Part shown: piece by piece, positions 17,385-25,702 of the stretch
How the letters are laid out: every line of letters starts with the position of its first letter
Numbering within the stretch: the stretch's first letter is position 1
Origin: Mogibacterium sp.
GTDB lineage: Bacteria > Bacillota > Clostridia > Peptostreptococcales > Anaerovoracaceae
Reading direction: 5' to 3'
Length of the DNA: 64,000 nucleotides
Assembly (NCBI GenBank): GCA_017512365.1
Contig: JAFWGQ010000010.1
Span: forward strand, 62,001 to 126,000
Notes under the pieces: model-generated
Database searches by the model: none
Seen by the model: only the letters and a program-made list of their open reading frames with translations
Told to the model about the DNA's origin: nothing
Translations under genes and position numbers: made by a program

Positions 17385-17957
17385 ATGGACAACTTTTTAG
17401 CTTATGCACAGGAGAACAGCACAGGAAGCTCGTCGCTGTCGTTCATTTGGTCGATAGCGGCGGTAGTCGGATTGTGGATGATGTTCCAGAAGATGAACGA
17501 GCAGGGATGGAAGGCGATCATCCCGTTCTACAACCAGTACACGCTCTGCGACAAGACCATGAACAATCCATGGTACTGGGTGAGGCTTTTTGTGGTCATC
17601 ATACCTTTCGTCGGCTGGATCGCGTATTTCTACTTCAAATATCAGATCGGAAAGGCTGTGGCGAGATCCTTCGGACAGGCAGAAAGCTGGGCGTGGGGAT
17701 ATACATTCCTCGAGCCTGTATTCTACTGCATCACCGGATTCGGCCAGTACAGCTACTACGGACCTATGGGGGTCGGCGACACCAGGACGGGTGAGGCCCG
17801 TGCGGCAAGGACCGTCGACTTCGACGTCACGAAGACCGAAGCACCTGCAGCTCCGGCCGAGCCTGTCGTTACAGCGGCTCCTGCTGAGACTGCAGCTCCG
17901 GCAGAACCGAAGGATGTTGAGTTCGAATTCACTCCGTCGGATGATGCAAGCGAGTGA
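17385..17957 (+). CDS. DUF5684-like membrane protein with Ala/Pro/Glu-rich tail
   Basis: A 190-residue protein with three to four membrane spans. GWKAIIPFYNQYTLCDKTMN and the following WYWVRLF are typical of the DUF5684 group (from memory). Residues 140-190 form a low-complexity cytoplasmic-looking tail rich in Ala, Pro and Glu. AAGGGGG lies upstream of the ATG. A strong terminator follows, closing the run of genes that started near 9.3 kb. Confidence 0.7.
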   Translation: MDNFLAYAQENSTGSSSLSFIWSIAAVVGLWMMFQKMNEQGWKAIIPFYNQYTLCDKTMNNPWYWVRLFVVIIPFVGWIAYFYFKYQIGKAVARSFGQAESWAWGYTFLEPVFYCITGFGQYSYYGPMGVGDTRTGEARAARTVDFDVTKTEAPAAPAEPVVTAAPAETAAPAEPKDVEFEFTPSDDASE

Positions 17958-17988
17958 TCGCCTTCACCGCTCAGAGCAGACAAAAAAC

Positions 17989-18028
17989 AAAAGGATCGCC
18001 TTCATCTTCGATCTGAGGCGATCCTTTT
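17989..18028. terminator. Bidirectional terminator between converging genes
   Basis: AAAAGGATCGCCT (17989-18001) pairs with AGGCGATCCTTTT (18016-18028) across a 14-nt loop, giving T runs on both strands. The stop codon of the minus-strand pseudouridine synthase lies inside the right arm. Confidence 0.9.
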
Positions 18029-18965
18029 ATTTGCGCAGATTTTCGAGCACGGCTTCGAATACTTCCGGAAGAGGCGAGTGGAATTCCATGTAGTCTCCGG
18101 TCGACGGATGGATGAATCCCAGAGTGCCCGCGTGCAGCAGCTGGCCTCTCACCTCTACGCCCCCGGTCCTGCGGGACTGCCTGCGCGGGCCGTAGAGCTC
18201 GTCGCCGGCAAGAGGGTGATGGATGTATGCCATGTGCACCCTTATCTGATGCGTCCTGCCCGTTTCGAGCACTGCCTTGACCAGCGTGTACTTCCCGTAC
18301 CTCTCGAGGACCTTTATATGCGTCACGGCGTTCCTCGCGGCTGCTCCGTTCACGGCGTTACGCATGCGGTTCTTCGGATCGCGGCCGATCGGAGCGTCTA
18401 TGGTAAGCTCGTCCTCCCTTATGTTGTCATGCGCCAGAGCCGTATACTCGCGCGTGACTGAATGTTCTTTGAGCTGGGCCGCCAGAGATTCATGGGCCCT
18501 GTCGTTCTTGGCGATCATCAGCAGGCCGCTGGTGTCCTTGTCTATCCTGTGGACTATGCCCGGCCTGATGACTCCGTTGATGGAAGAGAGAGAATCCCCC
18601 ATGTGATACATTATGGCGTTGACCAGAGTTCCGTTCATGTTGCCCGGCCCCGGATGGACGACCATGCCGCGCGGCTTGTCTATGACGACAACGTCATCGT
18701 CCTCGTATACTATGTTCAGCGGGATGTCCTCGGCCCCGACCTCGAGTATCTCAGGCTCGGGAACGTCGATCGAGACGACATCGCCTTCGTTCAGAGGCTG
18801 CTTCTTTGAAGCGGCGGGACTTCCGTTGACGCTCACAAGACCCTTCTCGATGAGCTTTACGGCGTAGCTCCTGGAGAGCTCGTCAGTATTCCATCCTATG
18901 AAGGCGTCGAGCCTTGCGCCCGCGTCTTCGGGAGAGACGGTGACGGTGATCCTTGTATCTTCCAT
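18027..18965 (-). CDS. RluD-family 23S rRNA pseudouridine synthase
   Basis: A 312-residue RluA/RluD-type enzyme. An S4 RNA-binding domain (about 15-75) precedes the catalytic domain with HRIDKDTSGLL, whose D132 is the catalytic Asp, and the closing RTHQIRVH motif. GAGGAGGAGG lies before the start within the end of lspA, and the start codon abuts the lspA stop. The lspA-rluD pair is a classic Firmicute neighbourhood. Which uridines it modifies is not certain, so no symbol is given. Confidence 0.93.
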   Translation of the reverse strand: MEDTRITVTVSPEDAGARLDAFIGWNTDELSRSYAVKLIEKGLVSVNGSPAASKKQPLNEGDVVSIDVPEPEILEVGAEDIPLNIVYEDDDVVVIDKPRGMVVHPGPGNMNGTLVNAIMYHMGDSLSSINGVIRPGIVHRIDKDTSGLLMIAKNDRAHESLAAQLKEHSVTREYTALAHDNIREDELTIDAPIGRDPKNRMRNAVNGAAARNAVTHIKVLERYGKYTLVKAVLETGRTHQIRVHMAYIHHPLAGDELYGPRRQSRRTGGVEVRGQLLHAGTLGFIHPSTGDYMEFHSPLPEVFEAVLENLRK

Positions 18966-19424
18966 CTAAGCCTCCTCCTCCCTGTAGAACAGGAGCAGGG
19001 CCAGCATCGTCAGGATGCATCCGCATGTGACTGCTATGTCAGCCACGTTGAACACTGCGAAGCTGCCGCACGATATCATGTCGGTGACATATCCGAGCAT
19101 GAAGCGGTCCGCCAGATTGGAGATGCCCCCCGCCGCGACGAGGGTAAGAAGGACAGGGACCGGAGTGCGCCCGGCCCTCGCTTCCGTTATTATGACGGCC
19201 AGGCAGACGATTATGAGCACCGAGGTAAGCAGTATGGTGACATATCTGTTGCCCTCGAACATGCTGAACGCCGTTCCGGTATTTCTTACGTAATACAAAC
19301 TCAGCCAGTCTCCGATGAGCGGTATACGCTCGCCGGGCTGCATGTTTGCCCTCACAAGGTATTTCGTTATCTGATCGGCGGCGATCACAAGCAGCGCGAT
19401 CAGCGGGTACATGAACTTTTTCAT
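18966..19424 (-). CDS. lspA: Lipoprotein signal peptidase (signal peptidase II)
   Basis: A 152-residue four-span membrane aspartic protease that cuts prolipoproteins before the lipid-modified cysteine. The catalytic Asp pair is D106 in ISNLADRF and D129 in FNVADIAV. The real start is the ATG at 19424; the reading frame happens to stay open far upstream, antisense to the phosphatase gene, which is only a by-product of base composition. It serves lipoproteins such as those at 5.1 and 54 kb. Candidate -10 TATACT at 19432-19437. Confidence 0.95.
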   Translation of the reverse strand: MKKFMYPLIALLVIAADQITKYLVRANMQPGERIPLIGDWLSLYYVRNTGTAFSMFEGNRYVTILLTSVLIIVCLAVIITEARAGRTPVPVLLTLVAAGGISNLADRFMLGYVTDMISCGSFAVFNVADIAVTCGCILTMLALLLFYREEEA

Positions 19425-19498
19425 CGTGCCTAGTATAGCATTAATCCGGACAGAAAGCATTAATTCGGTAATCAGGTATACGAATCGGGCAGGGATGA

Positions 19499-19507
19499 TG
19501 GTATACT
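19499..19507 (+). promoter_or_regulatory. Extended -10 promoter of phosphatase gene
   Basis: TGGTATACT is an extended -10 (TGn plus TATACT). No -35 is evident. The expected transcription start is about 19514, directly at the ATG at 19515, so the mRNA may be leaderless. Confidence 0.5.
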
Positions 19508-19514
19508 GATAAAA

Positions 19515-21119
19515 ATGAAAAGTGAAAGTAGCGGACTGAGACGAAAACTGGTAACGAGCATGGCGTTTTTTGCACTCGCGCTCATCCTCCTTGTCGGAGG
19601 AGTCGTGTGCGGGCGGTATTATACTGCCCGTATGAACGGGTTCAACGAAAGCGCGTATGAGTATACGCGCACACTGGCAGATCTCGTTGACGGAGACAAG
19701 GTGGCGGGGTATGTGCAGACGTTTGAAAGAGACGACCACTACGGCGACATATTGCTGTACATCAATTCCGTTCAGAAGGAGACGTCCGTCAAGTATTACT
19801 ATGTGGTGATACCGAAAGAAGACTACATGGTATATGTCTGGGACGCCGGCCCGCTGGATGACGCCTATACTCTCGGATTCCGCGAAAAGTATCCGAGCGA
19901 AGAGGAAAAAGAGGCGATGTTTGCCGAGATGTCGGATGATCCGCCTGAGGAGCTCTTCCTGACTGATGATGATATTTACGGCTTCATCGCATCGGCATAC
20001 ACGCCGATATACGACAGCAACGGAGAAGTCGCGGCTCTCGCGTGCGCGGATCTTCCGATGCCGGGATTGGTCAATGGCATGATCATCTATCTCGCGATGC
20101 TGATCCTCAGTGTGGCCATATCTACTATCATCGCGACGATAATGCTGTACGCAAGTATCGACAAGGGTGTTGTCGGTCCGATAACGATACTGAAGAAGAG
20201 CGCGGATGAGATGGTCGACAACCTCGAAAGCGACGAGACCATAGACATCGATATCAAGACCGGTGATGAGATCGAAGATCTGGCGAACGCGTTCACAAAG
20301 ATGGATACCGATCTGAGAGAATACATAAAAGATCTCTCTGTCATAACAGCCGAAAAGGAGCGCATGGGAGCCGAACTCAATGTAGCGGCAGACATACAGA
20401 AGAGCATGCTTCCTCTTATCTTCCCGGCATTTCCGGAGCTGTCCGAATTCGATCTTTACGCCACGATGGACCCTGCCAGAGAAGTCGGAGGGGATTTCTA
20501 CGACTTCTTTATGGTGGACCGGGATCATATCGCTCTCGTGATGGCCGACGTATCGGGCAAGGGCATACCGGCATCGCTGTTCATGATGGTGTCCAAGATA
20601 TTCATCAAGAATAACGTGCAGTCCGGAATGAGTCCTTCCGAAGCGCTGCGCAAGGCTAACGAGCAGCTGATCGAAAACAACAAGGCCGAGATGTTCGTCA
20701 CGGTATGGCTTGCCGTGCTGAACATAAGGACAGGAAAGGGCATCGCTGCCAACGCAGGGCACGAGCACCCTGCTCTCAGAAGGTGCGGCGGAGCATTTGA
20801 GATGGTCAAATACAAGCATCCGCCTGCAGTCGGCATGATCGAGGACCTGCAGTTCAGGGAGCACGAGTTCGAACTCGAAGCCGGGGACACGCTGTTCGTA
20901 TATACCGACGGAGTGACGGAAGCCACGAATGCGGACGAAGAGTTCTTCGGAGAAGAACGACTGCTGAAGGCGCTGAACGATCATCCTGACGCGGATCCGC
21001 AGGACATACTCCCTCATGTAAAGAAGTGCATAGACGATTTCGTCGGAGAAGCGCCTCAGTTCGACGACATCACCATGCTGGCTTTCAGATATTACGGGGA
21101 AAAAGGCTCTGATCAGTAG
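19515..21119 (+). CDS. Membrane PP2C-type phosphatase (RsbU/SpoIIE-like) with HAMP domain
   Basis: A 534-residue protein: membrane segment (about 12-34), extracytoplasmic sensor region (35-185), second membrane segment (about 188-213), HAMP-like linker (215-270), short coiled coil, then a SpoIIE/RsbU serine phosphatase domain. Metal-binding and catalytic signatures are REVGGDFYDFF, MADVSGKGIPASLFM, NAGHEHPALR, FVYTDGVTEATN and FDDITMLAF. Such proteins dephosphorylate anti-anti-sigma factors in partner-switching pathways. No partner switch genes lie beside it, but the symporter at 21.7 kb carries an RsbW-like N-terminal region. No clear Shine-Dalgarno site precedes the ATG. Confidence 0.92.
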   Translation: MKSESSGLRRKLVTSMAFFALALILLVGGVVCGRYYTARMNGFNESAYEYTRTLADLVDGDKVAGYVQTFERDDHYGDILLYINSVQKETSVKYYYVVIPKEDYMVYVWDAGPLDDAYTLGFREKYPSEEEKEAMFAEMSDDPPEELFLTDDDIYGFIASAYTPIYDSNGEVAALACADLPMPGLVNGMIIYLAMLILSVAISTIIATIMLYASIDKGVVGPITILKKSADEMVDNLESDETIDIDIKTGDEIEDLANAFTKMDTDLREYIKDLSVITAEKERMGAELNVAADIQKSMLPLIFPAFPELSEFDLYATMDPAREVGGDFYDFFMVDRDHIALVMADVSGKGIPASLFMMVSKIFIKNNVQSGMSPSEALRKANEQLIENNKAEMFVTVWLAVLNIRTGKGIAANAGHEHPALRRCGGAFEMVKYKHPPAVGMIEDLQFREHEFELEAGDTLFVYTDGVTEATNADEEFFGEERLLKALNDHPDADPQDILPHVKKCIDDFVGEAPQFDDITMLAFRYYGEKGSDQ

Positions 21120-21227
21120 GACTGGAAGCCGGGGACACAGGGATGCAGGCCATGTCTCCATTCTGCATGTACAATGTATATAGAATGGGAAACGGAAGAA
21201 ACTTACCGTAATAAGGAGGAAACAATA

Positions 21228-21575
21228 ATGGAAGACAAGAGAGAAAAACTCTATGCGGATCTGAATGGTGTACAGAAGCTGGATCTCGGCGACCTTGATA
21301 ATGTCTCCGGCGGCAGAGCGATCCGTCAGAGCGAGCTGGATGACTATAATGCAGTTCGTAACAGATACGTGTCGATGATGAGGAACTACTGCAGGGCAGG
21401 TACAGATCTCGCGGACCGCAAGGCAGACCGGCTGAGCGCTCAGTATCATCGCTGGAAATCGAAGTGGGAAAAGGCCATAAAAAACTCGCCTGAGGATGGC
21501 CCGGATGTTCTTCTCAGCTCGATGATGGAGCCGTATTGGGACGTCGTCAAGAATCCTGTGTGGACACAGGGCTAG
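21228..21575 (+). CDS. Small protein with double-glycine leader-like N-terminus
   Basis: A 115-residue protein starting at an ATG seven bases after AAGGAGG. Residues 18-29 read LDLGDLDNVSGG, which matches the leader of double-glycine secreted peptides (hydrophobic spacing then GG). Cleavage after G29 would release an 86-residue charged, helix-prone core with one Cys. No C39 peptidase/ABC exporter or modifying enzyme lies in the window, so it would need a transporter encoded elsewhere. It may be an orphan bacteriocin-like or signalling precursor, or an unrelated protein with a chance motif. A terminator follows. Confidence 0.65.
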   Translation: MEDKREKLYADLNGVQKLDLGDLDNVSGGRAIRQSELDDYNAVRNRYVSMMRNYCRAGTDLADRKADRLSAQYHRWKSKWEKAIKNSPEDGPDVLLSSMMEPYWDVVKNPVWTQG

Positions 21576-21618
21576 AATAAAAGATCATCCATAACAAAAG
21601 CCGATTTTAAAGGAACTG

Positions 21619-21656
21619 AAAAGATATGCAGCCGCAAACGGTCCTGCATATCTTTT
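21619..21656 (+). terminator. Rho-independent terminator after GG-leader gene
   Basis: AAAAGATATGCAG (21619-21631) pairs with CTGCATATCTTTT (21644-21656) across a 12-nt loop; the right arm ends in T. Confidence 0.8.
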
Positions 21657-21724
21657 CCTTTCTGTGTAAGCGTACGGGTTTTGTAGTATACTGTTAAAAA
21701 GTACATATCGGACGGACAGGGAAT

Positions 21725-23326
21725 ATGGCAGAAAAGATCAGAAAAGAATTCATACTTGACGCTGCCGCGTGCGATGAGATATCCGAACTGGTTTTCGACC
21801 GGTGTATCAGCAACGGCACAGAGAGAAAAGAGGCGCTGAGATACAGACTCTCCGCAGAGGAGTGCCTGCTGTACTGGCTCAGAAACGGGTGCGGGGGAAA
21901 GCGCGTCGTTGTTTCGATGGGAAGGTTCATGCTTACGCCGTATATCACCATAGAGGCGGAAGGCAGCTCTCTTGATCCGTATTCCGAAGACGACGCCGAT
22001 TTCGGCTCGTTCTGCGACAGCATACTCGTCAGCATGCGTCTGAGTCCCGAATACAGCTATAATAACGGATACAACTGCATAAAATTCAGGCTCAGGAGGA
22101 AATCTCCGGGACAGATAGTGACTCTCTGTCTCGTTATCCTTTCTGCTGCGCTGGCGGGCATGCTCGGCCATGTGATCCTGCCGGGTCATGTGCGTGAAGT
22201 GCTGCTGACCTCTGTGGTAGATCCTGTATACAATACATTCTTCAATATACTCGGATGCATAGCCGGACCCATGATATTCCTTTCAGTGTCGTGGGGAGTA
22301 TACGGCATAGGAGACGTCAGCACACTCGGGCGAATAGGCAGGAAGATGATGCTGCGCTTTGTGGGCACTGTCATGATCGCCGCAGCCTGCAGCACCGTAT
22401 TCTTTCCTGCTCTGGGTCCGGGCCTTTCTTCCGGCTCCGAGGCCGGAGGGCAGTTCGCCTCAGTGTCCGAGCTCATACTCGGCATATTCCCGTCCACGAT
22501 AGTTGAGCCGTTCGCAACAGGAAACACTCTTCAGATCATTTTCCTGGCCATAGTGATCGGTATCGCGCTGCTTTATCTCGGCAAACAGACCAGCTCTGTC
22601 GCGAGGGCAATAGAGCAGGTGAACCTGCTGGTGCAGTTCCTCATGGAGATCATCAGCAGAATGGTCCCGTATGTGATATTCCTCGTGATAATAAACATGA
22701 TATGGTCGGGCAGCATCGACGTGCTGATCTCGTCATGGAAGCTGGTGCTTGTACTTGTGGTCGCATGCGTCGCTGCCGCTGCGGTATTCCTCATCCTGAC
22801 ATCGGTGAGCCGCAAAGTCAGCGTGCCTGTTCTGATCAGGAAGAGCACGCCGACATTCCTCGTCGCGCTGACGACGGCTTCTTCAGCGGCCGCGTTCAGC
22901 AGCAATGTGACCGCATGCGAGAAGAGATTCGGCATCGATGAGTCGCTCATAAGATTCGGCATACCTCTCGGCATGGTCATGCACAAGCCGATCTCCGCCA
23001 TATATAATCTTCTCATACTGTTCTTCTTTGCCGCGAAGTACGATATCGGCTGCTCGATCGGCTGGATATGCGTGGCAGTATTCATATCTGCTGTCATAGC
23101 GATAGCGACACCTCCTATCCCGGGAGGCGGAGCCGTTGCGTATTCCATATTGTTCGCGCAGATGGGCATACCTTCAGATGCTCTGGCCGTCGCTCTTGCG
23201 CTGGACCTGATAACCGACTTTCTTATTACCGCATTCGAGATGCTGGTGCTGCCGCTCTCGCTCATCAGCGTGTCGGCCGGCCTCGGCATGATAAACGAGG
23301 ATGTGCTGCGGAGCGAGGATGCATGA
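21725..23326 (+). CDS. Dicarboxylate/amino acid:cation symporter with extra N-terminal domain
   Basis: A 533-residue protein. Residues about 135-530 are a DAACS (GltP/SLC1) symporter with eight helices and re-entrant loops; TTASSAAAFSSNV corresponds to the serine-rich HP1 loop and IATPPIPGGGAVAYS to the HP2 region. Residues 1-130 are a soluble extension not found in ordinary symporters; RLSAEECLLYWL, YITIEAEGSSLDPY and NNGYNCIKFRLRRK vaguely recall an RsbW-type ATP-binding (HATPase) fold without a clear N-box. The substrate is probably an acidic or neutral amino acid or a dicarboxylate. The start of the next gene overlaps the stop (ATGA). Confidence 0.88.
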   Translation: MAEKIRKEFILDAAACDEISELVFDRCISNGTERKEALRYRLSAEECLLYWLRNGCGGKRVVVSMGRFMLTPYITIEAEGSSLDPYSEDDADFGSFCDSILVSMRLSPEYSYNNGYNCIKFRLRRKSPGQIVTLCLVILSAALAGMLGHVILPGHVREVLLTSVVDPVYNTFFNILGCIAGPMIFLSVSWGVYGIGDVSTLGRIGRKMMLRFVGTVMIAAACSTVFFPALGPGLSSGSEAGGQFASVSELILGIFPSTIVEPFATGNTLQIIFLAIVIGIALLYLGKQTSSVARAIEQVNLLVQFLMEIISRMVPYVIFLVIINMIWSGSIDVLISSWKLVLVLVVACVAAAAVFLILTSVSRKVSVPVLIRKSTPTFLVALTTASSAAAFSSNVTACEKRFGIDESLIRFGIPLGMVMHKPISAIYNLLILFFFAAKYDIGCSIGWICVAVFISAVIAIATPPIPGGGAVAYSILFAQMGIPSDALAVALALDLITDFLITAFEMLVLPLSLISVSAGLGMINEDVLRSEDA

Positions 23327-24066
23327 AGCAGAGTCCGAAGGTTTCTGAACGCGAAATAGACGAATTCAGAGAGCAGTTCGGGAAGCGCTACATTCTGAAA
23401 AAGAGAGTAAATGCGCTTCTGTGTTTTTTCATTGCTCTGTGCGGTACGACAGCGGTGCTGTACTCCAGGTTCGTTTTTCACAACTCCCTGTTCGACAGGC
23501 TGCGGTACATGACTTTCTGGGGAACGATATTCACATCAGCCGTTTCGTTCATATTCGGGATCGTGTGCATCATGGAAGCTGCCAGGGAAACCGAGGTCAC
23601 CTACAGACCGGTGTACTTCCTCCGGCTGTCCTCAGCAACGACCGAATCAGTCATATTCGCCGTAGTGATGTTCGGACTGTCGCCGCTTGTACCGGATGTG
23701 CCGGATCTGAGTTCATATCCGGGGTTCATGATGCACCTTGTGGTACCGGTCACGACGGTAATGAGCTTTCTTCTGAATGATCCGCCGATCGGGAAACCGA
23801 AGCCGGCAGACCCTTTGAAGGGAACACTGATCATCGCCGTATATGCTGCTGTAATGACGCTGCTTTTCGGAACGGGAACGCTTTCGAGCGAGAAAGCGCC
23901 GTATTCCTTCCTTGACTTCGATAATACTTCCATGCTTTTCAAACTGGTGTGTCTTGCGGCGATCTTTGCGGTGGGATACGCCGTATCATGGCTGCTGATG
24001 CGGCTGAACATGAAGCTGTCGTGGGTCTGGTTCTACGATAAAAACAGGTCGAAAAAGAAAGGATAG
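23323..24066 (+). CDS. Hypothetical membrane protein, about six spans
   Basis: A 247-residue protein starting in an ATGA overlap with the symporter stop and preceded by GGAGCGAGG. It has a charged N-terminus (MKQSPKVSEREIDEFREQFG) and about six hydrophobic segments. No family is recognised. Translational coupling with the symporter and 3-nt spacing to the next gene suggest a three-gene operon of membrane proteins. Confidence 0.75.
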   Translation: MKQSPKVSEREIDEFREQFGKRYILKKRVNALLCFFIALCGTTAVLYSRFVFHNSLFDRLRYMTFWGTIFTSAVSFIFGIVCIMEAARETEVTYRPVYFLRLSSATTESVIFAVVMFGLSPLVPDVPDLSSYPGFMMHLVVPVTTVMSFLLNDPPIGKPKPADPLKGTLIIAVYAAVMTLLFGTGTLSSEKAPYSFLDFDNTSMLFKLVCLAAIFAVGYAVSWLLMRLNMKLSWVWFYDKNRSKKKG

Positions 24067-24069
24067 GTC

Positions 24070-24834
24070 ATGTTTACCTGGAGACATCTGCTGTGGCTTG
24101 TGATATGCGCGGGCCTGATATGGGCGGCTGTGCATGCCTTCGACAAGAAGCGTCCGGGACTGGACCGGGTGCTTACGACTGCGCTCATCGCCGCGGTGAT
24201 CTCAGAGATCGTAAAGATGGCCGGAGTTATAGAGCTGGTACCGTCGCAAAACGGGGAACTGCTTTTGCCGTATCTTCCGATGAACCACCTTCCGCTGCAT
24301 TTCTGCTCTTTACAGATCATACTGATCGCTGCAGCAAAGTTCATGAAAAATGAAAAGAGGCGGGAGACGCTGCTGGCCTTCATGGCGCCTACCTGCGTTC
24401 TCGGCGGTATTCTGGCGCTTCTCATGCCTTCGATCTTTACGACCACGATACCGGTGGAGAAGGCATTCACAAGCCCGGTATCCTACCAGTTCTTCTTTTT
24501 TCATTCCATGATAATCGCCCTGGGACTGATCATAGTGCGTTCAGGCCGGATAGACTGGAGCATGAAGAATTTCAGAGATACGACGCTTCTCGTATATCTG
24601 CTTGGATTCATATCGATATATCTGAATTCTGTGCTTGCAAGCCCTTCATATGCGGACGGCAGGCTTGTGAGCGTCGATTTCTGGACGAACTTTTTCTTTA
24701 CGTATCAGAATCCTCTGGGCATCAGGATAACGCAGCTGTGGCAGTGGTACCTGTATCTGCTGATCATTGCACTGCTGGCGGCACTGCTGCTGTACCTGTT
24801 CCACCTGCCGCTGATCAGGAGAAAAAACAGATGA
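24070..24834 (+). CDS. YwaF/TIGR02206-like membrane protein
   Basis: A 254-residue protein with about seven spans. The motif MNHLPLHFCSLQIIL at about 76-90 and the late WQWYLYLL recall the YwaF/TIGR02206 integral membrane family (TMEM164-like), whose function is unknown. It is the last gene of the run beginning with the symporter. Confidence 0.75.
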   Translation: MFTWRHLLWLVICAGLIWAAVHAFDKKRPGLDRVLTTALIAAVISEIVKMAGVIELVPSQNGELLLPYLPMNHLPLHFCSLQIILIAAAKFMKNEKRRETLLAFMAPTCVLGGILALLMPSIFTTTIPVEKAFTSPVSYQFFFFHSMIIALGLIIVRSGRIDWSMKNFRDTTLLVYLLGFISIYLNSVLASPSYADGRLVSVDFWTNFFFTYQNPLGIRITQLWQWYLYLLIIALLAALLLYLFHLPLIRRKNR

Positions 24835-24877
24835 CCTTCGTAATATAACAATTCATTTTGCAGATCCCGATAGCGGT

Positions 24878-24907
24878 GAAATGCAGATCCTGTCAGTTCT
24901 GCATTTC
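24878..24907 (+). terminator. Terminator-like hairpin after YwaF-like gene
   Basis: GAAATGCAG (24878-24886) pairs with CTGCATTTC (24899-24907), 12-nt loop. The following tract (TTAACGCAATTTTT) is only partly T. A related hairpin lies at the other end of the low-GC islet (27758-27791). Confidence 0.55.
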
Positions 24908-24939
24908 TTAACGCAATTTTTCTGAAGTGTACCCAAATG

Positions 24940-24987
24940 TTGACAAAAAATATCCTGGCTACTACAATAAATATAGGATATATTTAT
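24940..24987 (+). promoter_or_regulatory. phd-doc promoter with 21-bp palindromic operator
   Basis: TTGACA (24940-24945), 17-nt spacer, TACAAT (24963-24968). A perfect palindrome with 9-bp arms, ATAAATATA / TATATTTAT, around GGA (24967-24987) covers the end of the -10 and the start site. This is where Phd-type antitoxins bind for autorepression. Confidence 0.85.
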
Positions 24988-25012
24988 GGTATGATTTTAT
25001 TGGAGAATTAAT

Positions 25013-25258
25013 ATGCTCATCAACACAGAAACAATATTCTCAATGACTCAGGCAAATCAGAATTTTTCTGTTGTTGCACGTGCTGCCGATCGTAATGGCG
25101 AAGCTGTTGTCTTCAAGAACAACCGGCCAAAGTATCTGGTCGTCAATATGGAAAACAGCGATTATTTGCTTGACCTTACAGAAGATGAAAAAATAGATAT
25201 CGTTGCAAAAAGGGTATTGAATAAATACATTGGCGCTTTTAAGGAACTGGCGAAATGA
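25013..25258 (+). CDS. Phd/YefM-family antitoxin
   Basis: An 81-residue protein with the Phd pattern: N-terminal DNA-binding part (SMTQANQNFSVVARAADRNG), VVFKNNRPKYLVV, and a C-terminal toxin-neutralising helix. It should bind Doc and the palindrome upstream. GGAG lies nine bases before the ATG. The Doc start overlaps its stop (ATGA). Base composition is clearly more AT-rich than neighbouring housekeeping genes, pointing to horizontal acquisition. Confidence 0.9.
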   Translation: MLINTETIFSMTQANQNFSVVARAADRNGEAVVFKNNRPKYLVVNMENSDYLLDLTEDEKIDIVAKRVLNKYIGAFKELAK

Positions 25259-25629
25259 CAAAGATCAACAGCGAGAAAATCAAACTGCTCCATCAGTTAA
25301 TGGCCGAGGCTACCGGCGGAAGTATAGGAGTGAGAGATGAGGGCCTGCTGGAATCTGCGGTTGAAAGCGCATACGCAACCTTTGATGGGGCAGAATTATA
25401 TCCATCTAAAGAAGAGAAGGCTGCTAAGCTGGGGCATTCACTTATCTCGAATCATGCATTTGTTGACGGCAACAAGCGGATAGGTGTTTATGTGATGATC
25501 AGCTTTCTGGAACTCAACGGGATCCATATTGAGTCAGGCGATGAAGATGTCATAGCACTGGGGCTTGGCGTAGCCGATGGCAGCATGAGTCAGGAAGATG
25601 TGCTGGGATGGATCGAAAAACACAAATAA
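25255..25629 (+). CDS. doc: Doc-type Fic-domain toxin
   Basis: A 124-residue Fic-fold protein. The active-site motif HAFVDGNKR (H67 to R75) equals the HxFx[D/E]GNKR signature; the doubly basic end and small size match Doc, which phosphorylates elongation factor Tu. The motif is intact, so the toxin is probably active and controlled by the upstream Phd-like protein through overlap and shared operator. A strong terminator follows. Confidence 0.92.
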   Translation: MTKINSEKIKLLHQLMAEATGGSIGVRDEGLLESAVESAYATFDGAELYPSKEEKAAKLGHSLISNHAFVDGNKRIGVYVMISFLELNGIHIESGDEDVIALGLGVADGSMSQEDVLGWIEKHK

Positions 25630-25652
25630 ATGAATCCACAAAAGGATCTCAA

Positions 25653-25690
25653 CGAGTCTGCGGGTTTGATGTCCCGCAGACTCGATTTTT
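25653..25690 (+). terminator. Rho-independent terminator of phd-doc
   Basis: CGAGTCTGCGGG pairs perfectly with CCCGCAGACTCG across an 8-nt loop, followed by ATTTTT. Confidence 0.92.
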
Positions 25691-25702
25691 AAAACTCTTC
25701 TG

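Noticed and set aside
18966..21449. Very long minus-strand open frame opposite the phosphatase gene, continuous with lspA
   Set aside because: Only the last 152 codons (from 19424) match a real protein, LspA. The rest has no domain, is antisense to a clear PP2C phosphatase, and is open because GC-rich codons on the other strand avoid stops.
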